This document shows positions 1 to 7,315 of a DNA stretch of 49,934 nt, piece after piece; the stretch's first letter is position 1; every line of letters begins with the position of its first letter. Source of the DNA: a virus; IMG/VR virus record IMGVR_UViG_3300048030_000125, positions 1 to 49,934 of that record, one strand, 5' to 3'. The translations under genes were made by a program, and so were the position numbers. The notes beneath the pieces are model-generated. The model searched no databases, was not told the origin of the DNA, and saw only the letters and a program-made list of their open reading frames with translations.

Positions 1-2
1 TA

Positions 3-566
3 AACGGAACAACAACAACAGTTAACTCTACAACAGTAGAAATTGATGACCCTGTATTTGAAATCGGTGAAGGAACTTCAGACGATAACTTAGACAGAGG
101 TATCAAATTCAACTGGCACAATGGTTCTTCTGCAAAAGTTGGTTTCTTTGGTATGGACGACTCTGATGGTAAATTCAAATTTATCCAAGATGCGACAGAT
201 ACATCTTCAGTCTTCTCAGGAAGTGTTGGTGATGCAGAATTTGGTGCATTAACAGTAGGAAGTCTATCAACAACTGGTAATTTATCAGGTGCTGGTCTTG
301 CTTTAAGTGGTTCAATAACATCTATAGACGGTTCTGCTCCAACTGCTGGTCAGTTGATGATTGGAAACGGTACTAACGGTGATATGGAACTTGCAACTTT
401 AACTGCAGGTGAAGGACTTGACGTAACTAATGCTGACGGTGCAATCACATTGTCTGCAGAAGATGCTACAACATCTAACAAAGGTATTGCAAGTTTTGCT
501 TCTGCAAACTTCACAGTATCTTCAGGTGCAGTTGAAATCACAGCAATAGACGGCGGTTCATTCTAA
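3..566 (+). CDS. Tail fibre/adhesin structural protein, 5'-truncated by the window
   Basis: The frame is open from the first complete codon at base 3, so this is the C-terminal 187 residues of a longer protein; the Met at 153 is internal. The visible part begins with a Gly/Thr/Asn-rich fibre module (NGTTTTTVNST, then a DNLDRGIKFNW segment and a KVGFFGMDD segment) that recurs in degenerate form in the proteins at 1934 and 4069. Such modules are typical of marine T4-like phage fibre proteins. The low-complexity Ser/Thr/Gly/Ala composition without Cys fits a beta-rich fibre. Which fibre it is cannot be said. Confidence 0.75.
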   Translation, partial: NGTTTTVNSTTVEIDDPVFEIGEGTSDDNLDRGIKFNWHNGSSAKVGFFGMDDSDGKFKFIQDATDTSSVFSGSVGDAEFGALTVGSLSTTGNLSGAGLALSGSITSIDGSAPTAGQLMIGNGTNGDMELATLTAGEGLDVTNADGAITLSAEDATTSNKGIASFASANFTVSSGAVEITAIDGGSF

Positions 567-578
567 TAGGAGACACAA

Positions 579-1406
579 ATGGCAACAGTAATCCAGTTTA
601 AAAGAAGTTCTACACAAAACAGTGTTCCAGTTACTAGTGATTTATCACTAGGTGAATTGGCAGTTAATACTTACCACGGTAGGTTTTACACTGAAAAGAA
701 CGATGGTAGCGCTGCCATAGTGGAGGTTGGTTCAAACCCATCTTCACTAACTATTAATGACGCTCTAACTTTCCCAACAAGTGATGGAACAAGTGGACAA
801 TTATTGTCTACTAATGGAAGTGGAACAATAGGTTTCACTGATGCTCCATCAAGTGGACTAACTCAGTTCTATTATGCAGTTACGAGTTCAACTCAAACTG
901 TATTTACAGGTTCTGATGATAATTCTGCAACTTTGAGTTATACTCTAGGTTTAGAACAAGTCTATCTAAATGGTGTGAAGTTAGTAAGTGGAGACGACTA
1001 TGTAACCACTTCAACTTCTACTATCACTTTGCAGGAAAATGCTGTACAAGGAGATGTACTTCAAATAGTAGCTCAAACTTCAATATCAAATTTGGTGCAA
1101 GGATTTTTCACTTCATCAAGTTTAACAGCAACAACTGCTGACCAAGTATTGAGTTCTAACGGTGTAGGTAACAAAGCAGTCAAGTATGTCGTAATGGCAT
1201 CACATGCATCTGCAGGAACTCATGCTGCTGAAGTATTAGTAATTAACGATGGTACAAATGCATATTTTGTTCAATATGGTGATGCATTCTCAAATGCCTC
1301 TCTATTCACTTTATCAAGTGATATAGATTCAGGAAATATGAGATTGTTGGTAACACCAGCGAATACAAATACTTCATTTTCAACCTTTCAAATTAGATTA
1401 ACATAA
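579..1406 (+). CDS. Tail fibre-like structural protein
   Basis: A 275-residue protein starting 12 bases after the previous stop, with an AGGAG-type site (aataggagacaca). The N-terminus (MATVIQFKRSST, then LGELAVNTYHGRFYTEKNDG) resembles the N-terminal attachment region of many marine phage fibre proteins. A central segment (FPTSDGT, LSTNGSGTIGF) recurs in the protein at 1934. The last ~95 residues form a domain that recurs as most of the next protein (1420-1830). No enzymatic motif is visible. It is a probable virion fibre or receptor-recognition subunit, inferred from composition and neighbours. Confidence 0.7.
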   Translation: MATVIQFKRSSTQNSVPVTSDLSLGELAVNTYHGRFYTEKNDGSAAIVEVGSNPSSLTINDALTFPTSDGTSGQLLSTNGSGTIGFTDAPSSGLTQFYYAVTSSTQTVFTGSDDNSATLSYTLGLEQVYLNGVKLVSGDDYVTTSTSTITLQENAVQGDVLQIVAQTSISNLVQGFFTSSSLTATTADQVLSSNGVGNKAVKYVVMASHASAGTHAAEVLVINDGTNAYFVQYGDAFSNASLFTLSSDIDSGNMRLLVTPANTNTSFSTFQIRLT

Positions 1407-1419
1407 GGAGAATCATAAA

Positions 1420-1830
1420 ATGGCTAAAACAAATAGTTTTAAAATCGCTGAGTTGATTCGTGCAATTGAGTATGATGTCAGTAATGATGTCATAGTCACT
1501 TCAAAGATTGTTAACTCTAAAACATCCAAAGCAGGTTCATTAACAACAACTGCAACTACAGAAGTAGCATTAGACACTTTTGCACATGCCTCATTTAGAG
1601 CTGCAAGATATGTCATTGCTATGAAAGAAGGGAGTGATTATCACTCTACAGAAGTTGTTCTTGTCCATGACGGTTCTGCTGTCACATTGACTGCATACGG
1701 TACATTGAAATCATCAACATTGGCAACTTTTGATGCTGATATAAATGGTGCAAATGTAGAGTTGAAAATCACACCATCAAGTGCTAGTTCGACTGTAACA
1801 AAGTTTGACAGAACATTGATAGAAGCGTAA
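1420..1830 (+). CDS. Small structural protein, paralogue of the C-terminal domain of the preceding fibre protein
   Basis: 136 residues, with an AAGGAG site before the ATG. From about residue 35 it matches the C-terminal domain of the 579-1406 product: compare RYVIAMKEGSDYHSTEVVLV here with KYVVMASHASAGTHAAEVLV there, followed in both by a DADING/DSDIDSG-type turn and a K/LxxTP segment. It probably ends the fibre operon, because a strong terminator follows 20 bases downstream. Function is unknown; a separate fibre-tip or trimerisation subunit is one possibility. Confidence 0.65.
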   Translation: MAKTNSFKIAELIRAIEYDVSNDVIVTSKIVNSKTSKAGSLTTTATTEVALDTFAHASFRAARYVIAMKEGSDYHSTEVVLVHDGSAVTLTAYGTLKSSTLATFDADINGANVELKITPSSASSTVTKFDRTLIEA

Positions 1831-1850
1831 CAACTTTTTAGATTATCTTA

Positions 1851-1877
1851 AAGGGACTCTTCGGAGTCCCTTTTTTT
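1851..1877 (+). terminator. Rho-independent terminator with UUCG tetraloop
   Basis: Stem GGGACTC (1853-1859) pairs with GAGTCCC (1864-1870), extended by AA/TT, and closes on a C(TTCG)G tetraloop. A run of seven T follows. This is a textbook intrinsic terminator ending the first fibre transcription unit. Confidence 0.93.
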
Positions 1878-1897
1878 GTTAACTACATTTCAAAAAG

Positions 1898-1905
1898 CAT
1901 AAATA
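1898..1905 (+). promoter_or_regulatory. T4-type late promoter box (CATAAATA)
   Basis: CATAAATA differs at one position from the T4 late consensus TATAAATA. It lies just after the terminator and 28 bases before the ATG of the C1q-tipped fibre gene; the predicted start is near 1911. Confidence 0.65.
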
Positions 1906-1933
1906 GTTCTTATTATAGGAACTAAATATACAC

Positions 1934-3463
1934 ATGGCGACCAATTCAAAATTCATTGCAGATATAGGGATAAAAACCGATTCAGATTTACAGATAGGTG
2001 GTAATACTACTATTGATGGAAATGCAACTGTTTCAGGAAATCTAACAGTAAATGGAACAAGTTTAACTGTTAATGCAACAACAACCTCTGTTGAAGATAA
2101 CATGTTAGAACTTGCAAATGCAAACACCTCTTCAGATACCTTAGATATTGGTATATATGGAAACTATGATGATGGTTTATCTGATGGTGGTGCTACAGAA
2201 TACACGGGTCTTTTCAGAGATGCAAGTGATTCGACTTGGAAACTTTTTGATGGTTTAGAGGTTGCACCAACCACAACGGTCAATACAAGTGGGACAGGAT
2301 ATTCTCTTGCAGACTTAACTGTTGGAGATTTAACTGCAACAACTTTAACTGCAACCAACGGTCTTACAGGGTCTTCTATAACCTATCCTACAACAGATGG
2401 AACAAACGGTCAAGTAATTAAAACAAATGGAAGTGGCACATTATCATTCGGTAGTGTATCTTTAGACGGTATAACTACAAGTGGTACAAATACAATTATT
2501 CAATCACCCGATGATACAAATGTTATTCACGTAAACAACTCTGCAGAAGTTGGCATTGGCACTTCATCACCAAGTGCAAAATTTCACGTTGATGGAAATA
2601 TGTTACTTAACACTGGAAGTCCCGATTTATATCTTGGAACTGGTAATGGACATTATAACTGGAGAATTGCAGCTCAAGAAGTTGTCAATAAAGGATTTGA
2701 AATTGCAAGTGGAACTACCGCCGAGGGTTCAACTGCACCAAGTGATACATACACAACTAGATTTTCAGTTCTTGGTGATAATGGTGATGTTGTAATTGGT
2801 AACAGTAGTGGAGTAGCAAGAAGAGATTTGGGTTCTAATACTGCACCCGTAGTATCCTTAGAGGGTTCTTTCCCTGCTCATAATTTAAGAGATTCAGACA
2901 ATTCAACAGGTTCATTTTGGGGAATAAATGGTGATACAATGTATTTCGGTGGACATACTGGAACTGTATTACTTAATCAATATGTAAATGGTTCACCACA
3001 ATTAGAATTAAGAGCAAACGGAAACACTCAACCGAATCAACCATCATTCTTCTGTTACCCTTCTTCATCTTTTAGTGCAAGTGGTGGTTCTCTTAAATAC
3101 ACCTTTGACGGTGAAATGCACGATTCAAACAACGAATATAACCATTCCACTGGAAAATTCACTGCACCAACAGCAGGAAGATATATGTTCTTATGTGATT
3201 TAGCATTGGCTGCTTCTGCTAGTGAATTGACTTATATAGGTATTGGTGTTAGAAAAAATAACACTGGAAGTCCCCATTATGGTGGTTGGGTAGGAAAGGC
3301 AGCAACCAGTGCTGTTCATTACGCACAAGCAAGTTCATCTATAATTATGTATCTTGCACAAGGAGATTATGTAGAACTATACATAGAACTATCAGGTACG
3401 CATTCTGTATTAGGTGGAAACAACGGTGCATACACAAGATTTTGTGGACAATTATTATCATAG
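1934..3463 (+). CDS. Tail fibre/adhesin with C-terminal C1q-like domain
   Basis: 509 residues. The N-terminus (MATNSKFIADIGIKT) leads into the GNLTVNGTSLTVNATTTSVEDN fibre module shared with the 3-566 and 4069 proteins. The middle has TNGSGTLSFG and GIGTSSPSAKFHVDG elements; the latter is common in phage fibres near intramolecular chaperone or trimerisation regions. The last ~140 residues look like a C1q/TNF-like jelly roll: YNHSTGKFTAPTAGRYMF, then YLAQGDYVELYIE, then a terminal YTRFCGQLL, in the order of the family motifs (NxxTGxFTAPxxGxYxF, LxxGDxVxL, FxGxLL). C1q domains trimerise and bind ligands, so receptor binding is likely. Function is inferred from fold motifs and position. Confidence 0.75.
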   Translation: MATNSKFIADIGIKTDSDLQIGGNTTIDGNATVSGNLTVNGTSLTVNATTTSVEDNMLELANANTSSDTLDIGIYGNYDDGLSDGGATEYTGLFRDASDSTWKLFDGLEVAPTTTVNTSGTGYSLADLTVGDLTATTLTATNGLTGSSITYPTTDGTNGQVIKTNGSGTLSFGSVSLDGITTSGTNTIIQSPDDTNVIHVNNSAEVGIGTSSPSAKFHVDGNMLLNTGSPDLYLGTGNGHYNWRIAAQEVVNKGFEIASGTTAEGSTAPSDTYTTRFSVLGDNGDVVIGNSSGVARRDLGSNTAPVVSLEGSFPAHNLRDSDNSTGSFWGINGDTMYFGGHTGTVLLNQYVNGSPQLELRANGNTQPNQPSFFCYPSSSFSASGGSLKYTFDGEMHDSNNEYNHSTGKFTAPTAGRYMFLCDLALAASASELTYIGIGVRKNNTGSPHYGGWVGKAATSAVHYAQASSSIIMYLAQGDYVELYIELSGTHSVLGGNNGAYTRFCGQLLS

Positions 3464-3472
3464 GAAAGAAAA

Positions 3473-3736
3473 ATGGATTATACAATAACATTAACAACAA
3501 CAGAACAGAAATCATTGGAATACATCACACCTGATGTAGATGATTACATAACAAATTTCTCTAAAGAAAGAGCAAGACTTGCAAAAATAGAGATTCTTTC
3601 TCTGTTAGTTGCACATTGTAATGCAAATAGTGTTGCACTTGCAGTCGGTGAAGATGCACAAATACTTCAAGCATATGAACTTGGAGTTGTAAGTGCAGCT
3701 TCATCAGAAATTCCTAGTGCTGGAACATTAGATTAA
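3473..3736 (+). CDS. Small hypothetical protein following fibre gene
   Basis: 87 residues with AGGAAAGAAAA before the ATG, only 9 bases after the fibre stop. It is not Ser/Thr-rich like its neighbours: it has a predicted helical centre (NFSKERARLAKIEILSLLVAH) and a Ser/Gly-rich tail. I do not recognise it. Its place between fibre genes suggests a fibre-assembly or adaptor role, but nothing in the sequence proves this. Confidence 0.6.
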   Translation: MDYTITLTTTEQKSLEYITPDVDDYITNFSKERARLAKIEILSLLVAHCNANSVALAVGEDAQILQAYELGVVSAASSEIPSAGTLD

Positions 3737-3787
3737 AAAATACTTTCATATTTCTCAAATAGATGAGGGTTTAGAGGGTCTACATCT

Positions 3788-3795
3788 ACTAAATA
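3788..3795 (+). promoter_or_regulatory. Late-promoter-like box (ACTAAATA)
   Basis: ACTAAATA lies 44 bases before the start at 3839, in the only gap (3737-3838) of this fibre block. It differs at two positions from TATAAATA. The same variant stands before 7316 and a CCTAAATA form before 11809. Confidence 0.45.
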
Positions 3796-3838
3796 AATGT
3801 GTAGATTTCAATAACCATTTACGACAGGACACCAAAAA

Positions 3839-4069
3839 ATGGCAACACAAAACAAATTTGTTATAGAGTACGGACTAACAGTTGGTTCGACAGACGTAAT
3901 TACATCATCAGGAAAAATAGTTGCAGCTGCAATATCAGACCTAAGTACAGACGACCTTTCAGAAGGTACAAACAAGTACTATGCAAACTCCTTGGTGGAC
4001 ACTCATTTAGCAGATGCAACTGCATCTAAGACTTTGAACAATGTTCAAATAGACGGAGGTAGCATCTAA
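3839..4069 (+). CDS. Short fibre-module protein
   Basis: 76 residues: MATQNKFVIEYGLTVG, then TDVITSSGKI, an LSEGTNKYY element, and a terminal LNNVQIDGGSI. The same N-terminal pattern (KxFxxxxGLxVGxxxVIxSSG) opens the next protein, and SEGxxxxYYT/A elements recur three times there. It overlaps the next gene by one base (TAATG). It may be a detached N-terminal fibre module or a fibre connector. Confidence 0.6.
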   Translation: MATQNKFVIEYGLTVGSTDVITSSGKIVAAAISDLSTDDLSEGTNKYYANSLVDTHLADATASKTLNNVQIDGGSI

Positions 4070-5688
4070 TGGCAGGAGAAAAAAACTTTAACGTAAAAAA
4101 CGGTTTATCCGTTGGTGGTGTAGAGGTAATCGACTCCAGTGGTAATATTGCTGCAGGTGGAGTAGGTGCAGCGGTTCAAGAAGCAATCGCAGATAAAATC
4201 GGTGGAATAATTCAAGGGTCAGGTTCAACAACTGTAACCTATGATGACGCTGCAGATACTATTACAATCTCATCAACAGGAAAAACAACAGAAGAAATAC
4301 AAGACATTGTTGGTGGAATGATGTCAGGTAATACCGAAGCAGGTATTACAGTTGCATACGAAGACGGAGACGGAACTGTAGACTTTACAGTAAGTCTTTC
4401 TTCATTCGATACAGATGCATTATCAGAAGGAAGTTCAAACCTTTATTATACAGATGCAAGAGCAGATGCTAGAATTACAAATGCATTAAAAGATGAAGAT
4501 GATATGTCTAGCGATAGTGCTACTCATGTTCCATCACAGCAATCAGTAAAAGCATATGTTGATGGACAAACAACAGACGAAACTGCAGAGGGGTCAACAA
4601 ACCTTTATTTTACAGATGCAAGAGTGATGACTTCACTAGCAACTGTAGATGCACATATTGTTCCAACTACAGACGTAACATACGATTTAGGTTCTACTTC
4701 AAAACAATGGAGAGATATCTATGTTGGGCCAGGTTCATTATATGTTAATGGACAACAAGTGGTTTCAGATAATTCAGGAACAATTACTGTTTCTGCTGAT
4801 GCAGACCAAAATGTTAGTGTTCAAACAAGTGGTTCGGGTGATATCGAATTAGATGCAACTGGAACAGGTAATATACAAATTAAAGCACCTATGCAGATAC
4901 AAGCATCAAATGCTATATCTTCATCAGATGGAAATGCAATTCAATTCTCAAACTCGATTGATGTAGATGCAATTGAATCAAGAAGTACAGACACTAACTT
5001 AGTGTTAACAGCGAATGGAACAGGTATCGTTACAGTTAATGATGCATTGACCGTTACAGGTAACTTAATCGTTTCAGGAACTACAACAACTGTAAACTCA
5101 GAGACTATCTCACTTGCAGATAATATCATTGCATTAAACAGTAATTTCACTTCAGGTTCACCAACAGAAGACACTGGTATCAGTGTGACTCGTGGTGGTT
5201 CTGCTTCTAAGACACTTCTTTGGGACGAAACAAATGATAAATGGACTGTAGGTTCAGAAACTTTTGTTGCATCGACCTTCGAAGGGAACTTAACTGGTAA
5301 TGTCACTGGTAATGTTTCAGGGTCTTCAGGTTCAACAACAGGTAACGCAGCTACTGCTACAGCACTTGCAACTTCAAGAACAATTGGTTTAAGTGGAGAT
5401 GTTTCAGGTTCAGGTTCTTTTGATGGAACAGGAAACCTTACAATTACAGCAACAATTGCAGATGATTCACATAATCATACCATTGCAAATGTTGATGGAT
5501 TACAGACTGCATTGAACACAAAATATGAAAGTGGTTCAAATGTATCGTTAGGAACAATTGCCTCAGGTGCAATAACAATCACCAATGCAACAAATGCTGG
5601 TGGAACTGCAAGAAATATGTACCAATCAACATCAGCACCTACGAGTGGTGATGGTGCAGTTGGTGATATGTGGATTCTTTACTCCTAA
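4069..5688 (+). CDS. Long tail fibre structural protein
   Basis: 539 residues, Ser/Thr/Gly/Asp-rich, without Cys. In order: an N-terminal GLSVGGVEVIDSSG module; two SxxLYYTDAR / TNLYFTDAR elements; a DLGSTSKQWRDIYVGPGSLY element common in marine phage fibres; beta-repeat sequence; then the GNLIVSGTTTTVNSETIS module with LLWDETNDKWTVGS; and finally LSGDVSGSGSFDGTGNL and a helical HNHTIANVDGLQTALNTKY stretch. It ends with GAVGDMWILYS, a common fibre-tip ending. It is a likely long or side tail fibre protein. Confidence 0.75.
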   Translation: MAGEKNFNVKNGLSVGGVEVIDSSGNIAAGGVGAAVQEAIADKIGGIIQGSGSTTVTYDDAADTITISSTGKTTEEIQDIVGGMMSGNTEAGITVAYEDGDGTVDFTVSLSSFDTDALSEGSSNLYYTDARADARITNALKDEDDMSSDSATHVPSQQSVKAYVDGQTTDETAEGSTNLYFTDARVMTSLATVDAHIVPTTDVTYDLGSTSKQWRDIYVGPGSLYVNGQQVVSDNSGTITVSADADQNVSVQTSGSGDIELDATGTGNIQIKAPMQIQASNAISSSDGNAIQFSNSIDVDAIESRSTDTNLVLTANGTGIVTVNDALTVTGNLIVSGTTTTVNSETISLADNIIALNSNFTSGSPTEDTGISVTRGGSASKTLLWDETNDKWTVGSETFVASTFEGNLTGNVTGNVSGSSGSTTGNAATATALATSRTIGLSGDVSGSGSFDGTGNLTITATIADDSHNHTIANVDGLQTALNTKYESGSNVSLGTIASGAITITNATNAGGTARNMYQSTSAPTSGDGAVGDMWILYS

Positions 5689-5707
5689 TATAGGGGTTTA
5701 GGGTCTT

Positions 5708-5715
5708 TATAAATA
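5708..5715 (+). promoter_or_regulatory. Late promoter TATAAATA
   Basis: Perfect match to the T4 late promoter octamer, 25 bases upstream of the ATG at 5741. The predicted start is at about 5721, giving a ~20-base leader. It drives the repeat-protein pair. Confidence 0.8.
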
Positions 5716-5740
5716 CTAACAATAATTAATGGATAACTAA

Positions 5741-6559
5741 ATGGCAACAGGTTCACAAAAGGTTAAAACACCAACGGGTTGGAATGCAACCCAAGGTGCA
5801 TGGGTAAAAACTGGTTCGTCTACATGGAAAGCAGTAGACCAAGTGTATGTTAAAACACCTTCAGGGTGGAATAATGCATCAGGTCAAACTAATGTACAAC
5901 AACCATATCCGTACATTGCAAATGCACAAAATCCGTATATTGCAAATGCCCAACAACCTTACCCATATATTGCAAATAGTCAGAATCCTTACATTGCTAA
6001 TGCACAGCAACCTTATCCGTACATAGCAAACAGTCAGAGTCCATATATTGCAAATGCTCAACAACCGTATCCGTACATTGCAAATGCAAGACAACCTTAT
6101 ATTGCAAATGCAAGACAACCATTTACGTATAATAATCAACAACCTTATCCGTACATTGCTAGCTCACAAAGTCCTTATCCTGCAAATGCCCAACAACCGT
6201 ATCCGTATATTGCATCTGCACAACAGACAGCTTCAGCAAGACAACCGAATAATGCAAGGGCACCTTACATTGCAAATGCTAGACAACCAAATAATGCACG
6301 TCAACCGAATAATGCAAGGCAACCGTTTACGTTCCAAAACCCATTTACGTTCCAAGCACCGTTCACTTATAATGCAAGGACACCATTTACATATAATGCA
6401 AGGACACCGTTTACCTATAATGCAAGAACACCATTTACGTTCCAAGCACCGTTTACGTTCCAAAACCCATTTATATCTAATGCTAGAATACCTATACCAT
6501 ATCCATTTGGAGGGTTTTTGAAATTCTCAAATAATTCACCAAATCCTTTTGAGCCTTAA
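5741..6559 (+). CDS. Proline/asparagine-rich tandem-repeat protein 1 (probable fibre or surface protein)
   Basis: 272 residues. The first ~45 form a short domain (QKVKTPTGWN and VKTPSGWN, a duplicated Trp motif). The rest is tandem repeat. Residues ~50-120 repeat an 18-residue unit made of QQPYPYIANA plus QNPYIANA; later come RQPNNA, NPFTFQ/APFTFQ and RTPFTYNA units of 6-8 residues, each with a Pro at the second position. The C-terminus is Phe/Pro/Asn-rich (PYPFGGFLKFS). No Cys, no signal peptide and no enzyme motif are visible. Regular Pro spacing suggests an extended rod. It sits between fibre genes and a glycosyltransferase-like gene. I know no characterised family for it. Confidence 0.75.
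   Translation: MATGSQKVKTPTGWNATQGAWVKTGSSTWKAVDQVYVKTPSGWNNASGQTNVQQPYPYIANAQNPYIANAQQPYPYIANSQNPYIANAQQPYPYIANSQSPYIANAQQPYPYIANARQPYIANARQPFTYNNQQPYPYIASSQSPYPANAQQPYPYIASAQQTASARQPNNARAPYIANARQPNNARQPNNARQPFTFQNPFTFQAPFTYNARTPFTYNARTPFTYNARTPFTFQAPFTFQNPFISNARIPIPYPFGGFLKFSNNSPNPFEP
5895..6475 (+). repeat. In-frame tandem repeats encoding Pro-Tyr/Phe-rich units
   Basis: Degenerate 18-, 24-, 30- and 54-base units built on caaccgtatccgtacat-like and aatgcaaggcaacc-like sequence, all in frame with the 5741 gene. Codon choice varies between copies, so the protein repeat is conserved better than the DNA, which argues for selection on the protein. Confidence 0.85.
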
Positions 6560-6598
6560 GTCGATGAAATATAATACTAATACAAATGGAGTTATAAA

Positions 6599-7273
6599 AT
6601 GCCTATAGGATTCATACAGTTTCCACATGCATCAAACATGCGTCAACCGAATAATGCACGTCAACCGAATAATGCAAGGCAACCTTATATTGCTAATGCA
6701 AGGCAACCGTATATTGCAAATGCAAGGCAACCTTATATTGCTAATGCAAGACAACCGAATAATGCTAGACAACCTAATAATGCTCAAAACCCGTTTACGT
6801 TCCAAAATCCGTTTACATTTAGGGCTCCATTTACGTATAATGCAAGGTATCCTTTTACGTTCCAAGCACCGTTTACCTATCAAGTACCGTTTACATATCA
6901 AAGAACTGGAAGAACACCGTTTACATATCAAGCACGACAACCTAATAACTACCCAACACAAGGTGGTACACCTTATATTGCAAATGGTCAAAACCCGTTT
7001 ACATATCAAGCAAGGACTCCTTTTACATATGCTAGACAAGGTCAAACTCCTTTCACATATCAGAACAGACAGCCAGGCACATATGCTAGACAAGGTCAAA
7101 CTCCTTTCACATATCAGAACAGACAGCCAGGCACATATGCTAGACAAGGTCAAACACCATTTACGTATCAAAACAGACAACCTACTACTTATGCAAGACA
7201 AGGTAGAACACCTGTTATTAGATGGGATAATGATTTGAGTAATAACTGGCCAGCAACACCCGTTAGCAGTTAA
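6599..7273 (+). CDS. Proline/asparagine-rich tandem-repeat protein 2
   Basis: 224 residues, with a GGAG site before the ATG (aatggagttataaaatg). After a short start (MPIGFIQFPHASNM) it is repeats throughout: RQPNNA (6), RQPYIANA (8), NPFTFQ, APFTY, then three 18-residue units ARQGQTPFTYQNRQPGTY and part of a fourth. It ends in a unique WDNDLSNNWPATPVSS tail. It is clearly paralogous to protein 1 but lacks its Trp-motif head. The repeat has one Arg or Gln per unit and no acidic residues, giving a strongly basic rod. Function is unknown; it is probably virion-surface or fibre-associated. Confidence 0.75.
   Translation: MPIGFIQFPHASNMRQPNNARQPNNARQPYIANARQPYIANARQPYIANARQPNNARQPNNAQNPFTFQNPFTFRAPFTYNARYPFTFQAPFTYQVPFTYQRTGRTPFTYQARQPNNYPTQGGTPYIANGQNPFTYQARTPFTYARQGQTPFTYQNRQPGTYARQGQTPFTYQNRQPGTYARQGQTPFTYQNRQPTTYARQGRTPVIRWDNDLSNNWPATPVSS
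7031..7192 (+). repeat. Three tandem 54-base units, first two identical
   Basis: Copies at 7031-7084 and 7085-7138 are identical over all 54 bases; 7139-7192 is a diverged third copy, and a partial fourth begins at 7193. Each encodes 18 residues in frame. Perfect identity implies recent duplication, probably by slippage or recombination. Confidence 0.95.
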
Positions 7274-7275
7274 AC

Positions 7276-7300
7276 ACTAAATAAGTGTGTAAAACACTTA
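7276..7300 (+). promoter_or_regulatory. Late-promoter-like box ACTAAATA plus small hairpin leader
   Basis: ACTAAATA at 7276-7283 overlaps an inverted repeat, AAGTGT (7283-7288) with ACACTT (7294-7299), ahead of the ATG at 7316. No Shine-Dalgarno sequence is visible between hairpin and ATG. Function is uncertain; the predicted late start is near 7289. Confidence 0.4.
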
Positions 7301-7315
7301 ACAGTTAGATATATT

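Noticed and set aside
5879-7238. Long open frames on both strands overlapping the repeat proteins (for example 6048-6521, 6627-7238 and minus 6632-7201)
   Set aside because: They arise because the in-frame tandem repeats create repeating stop-free alternative frames. They lack ribosome sites and the +1 frame products are low-complexity shadows of the repeats.
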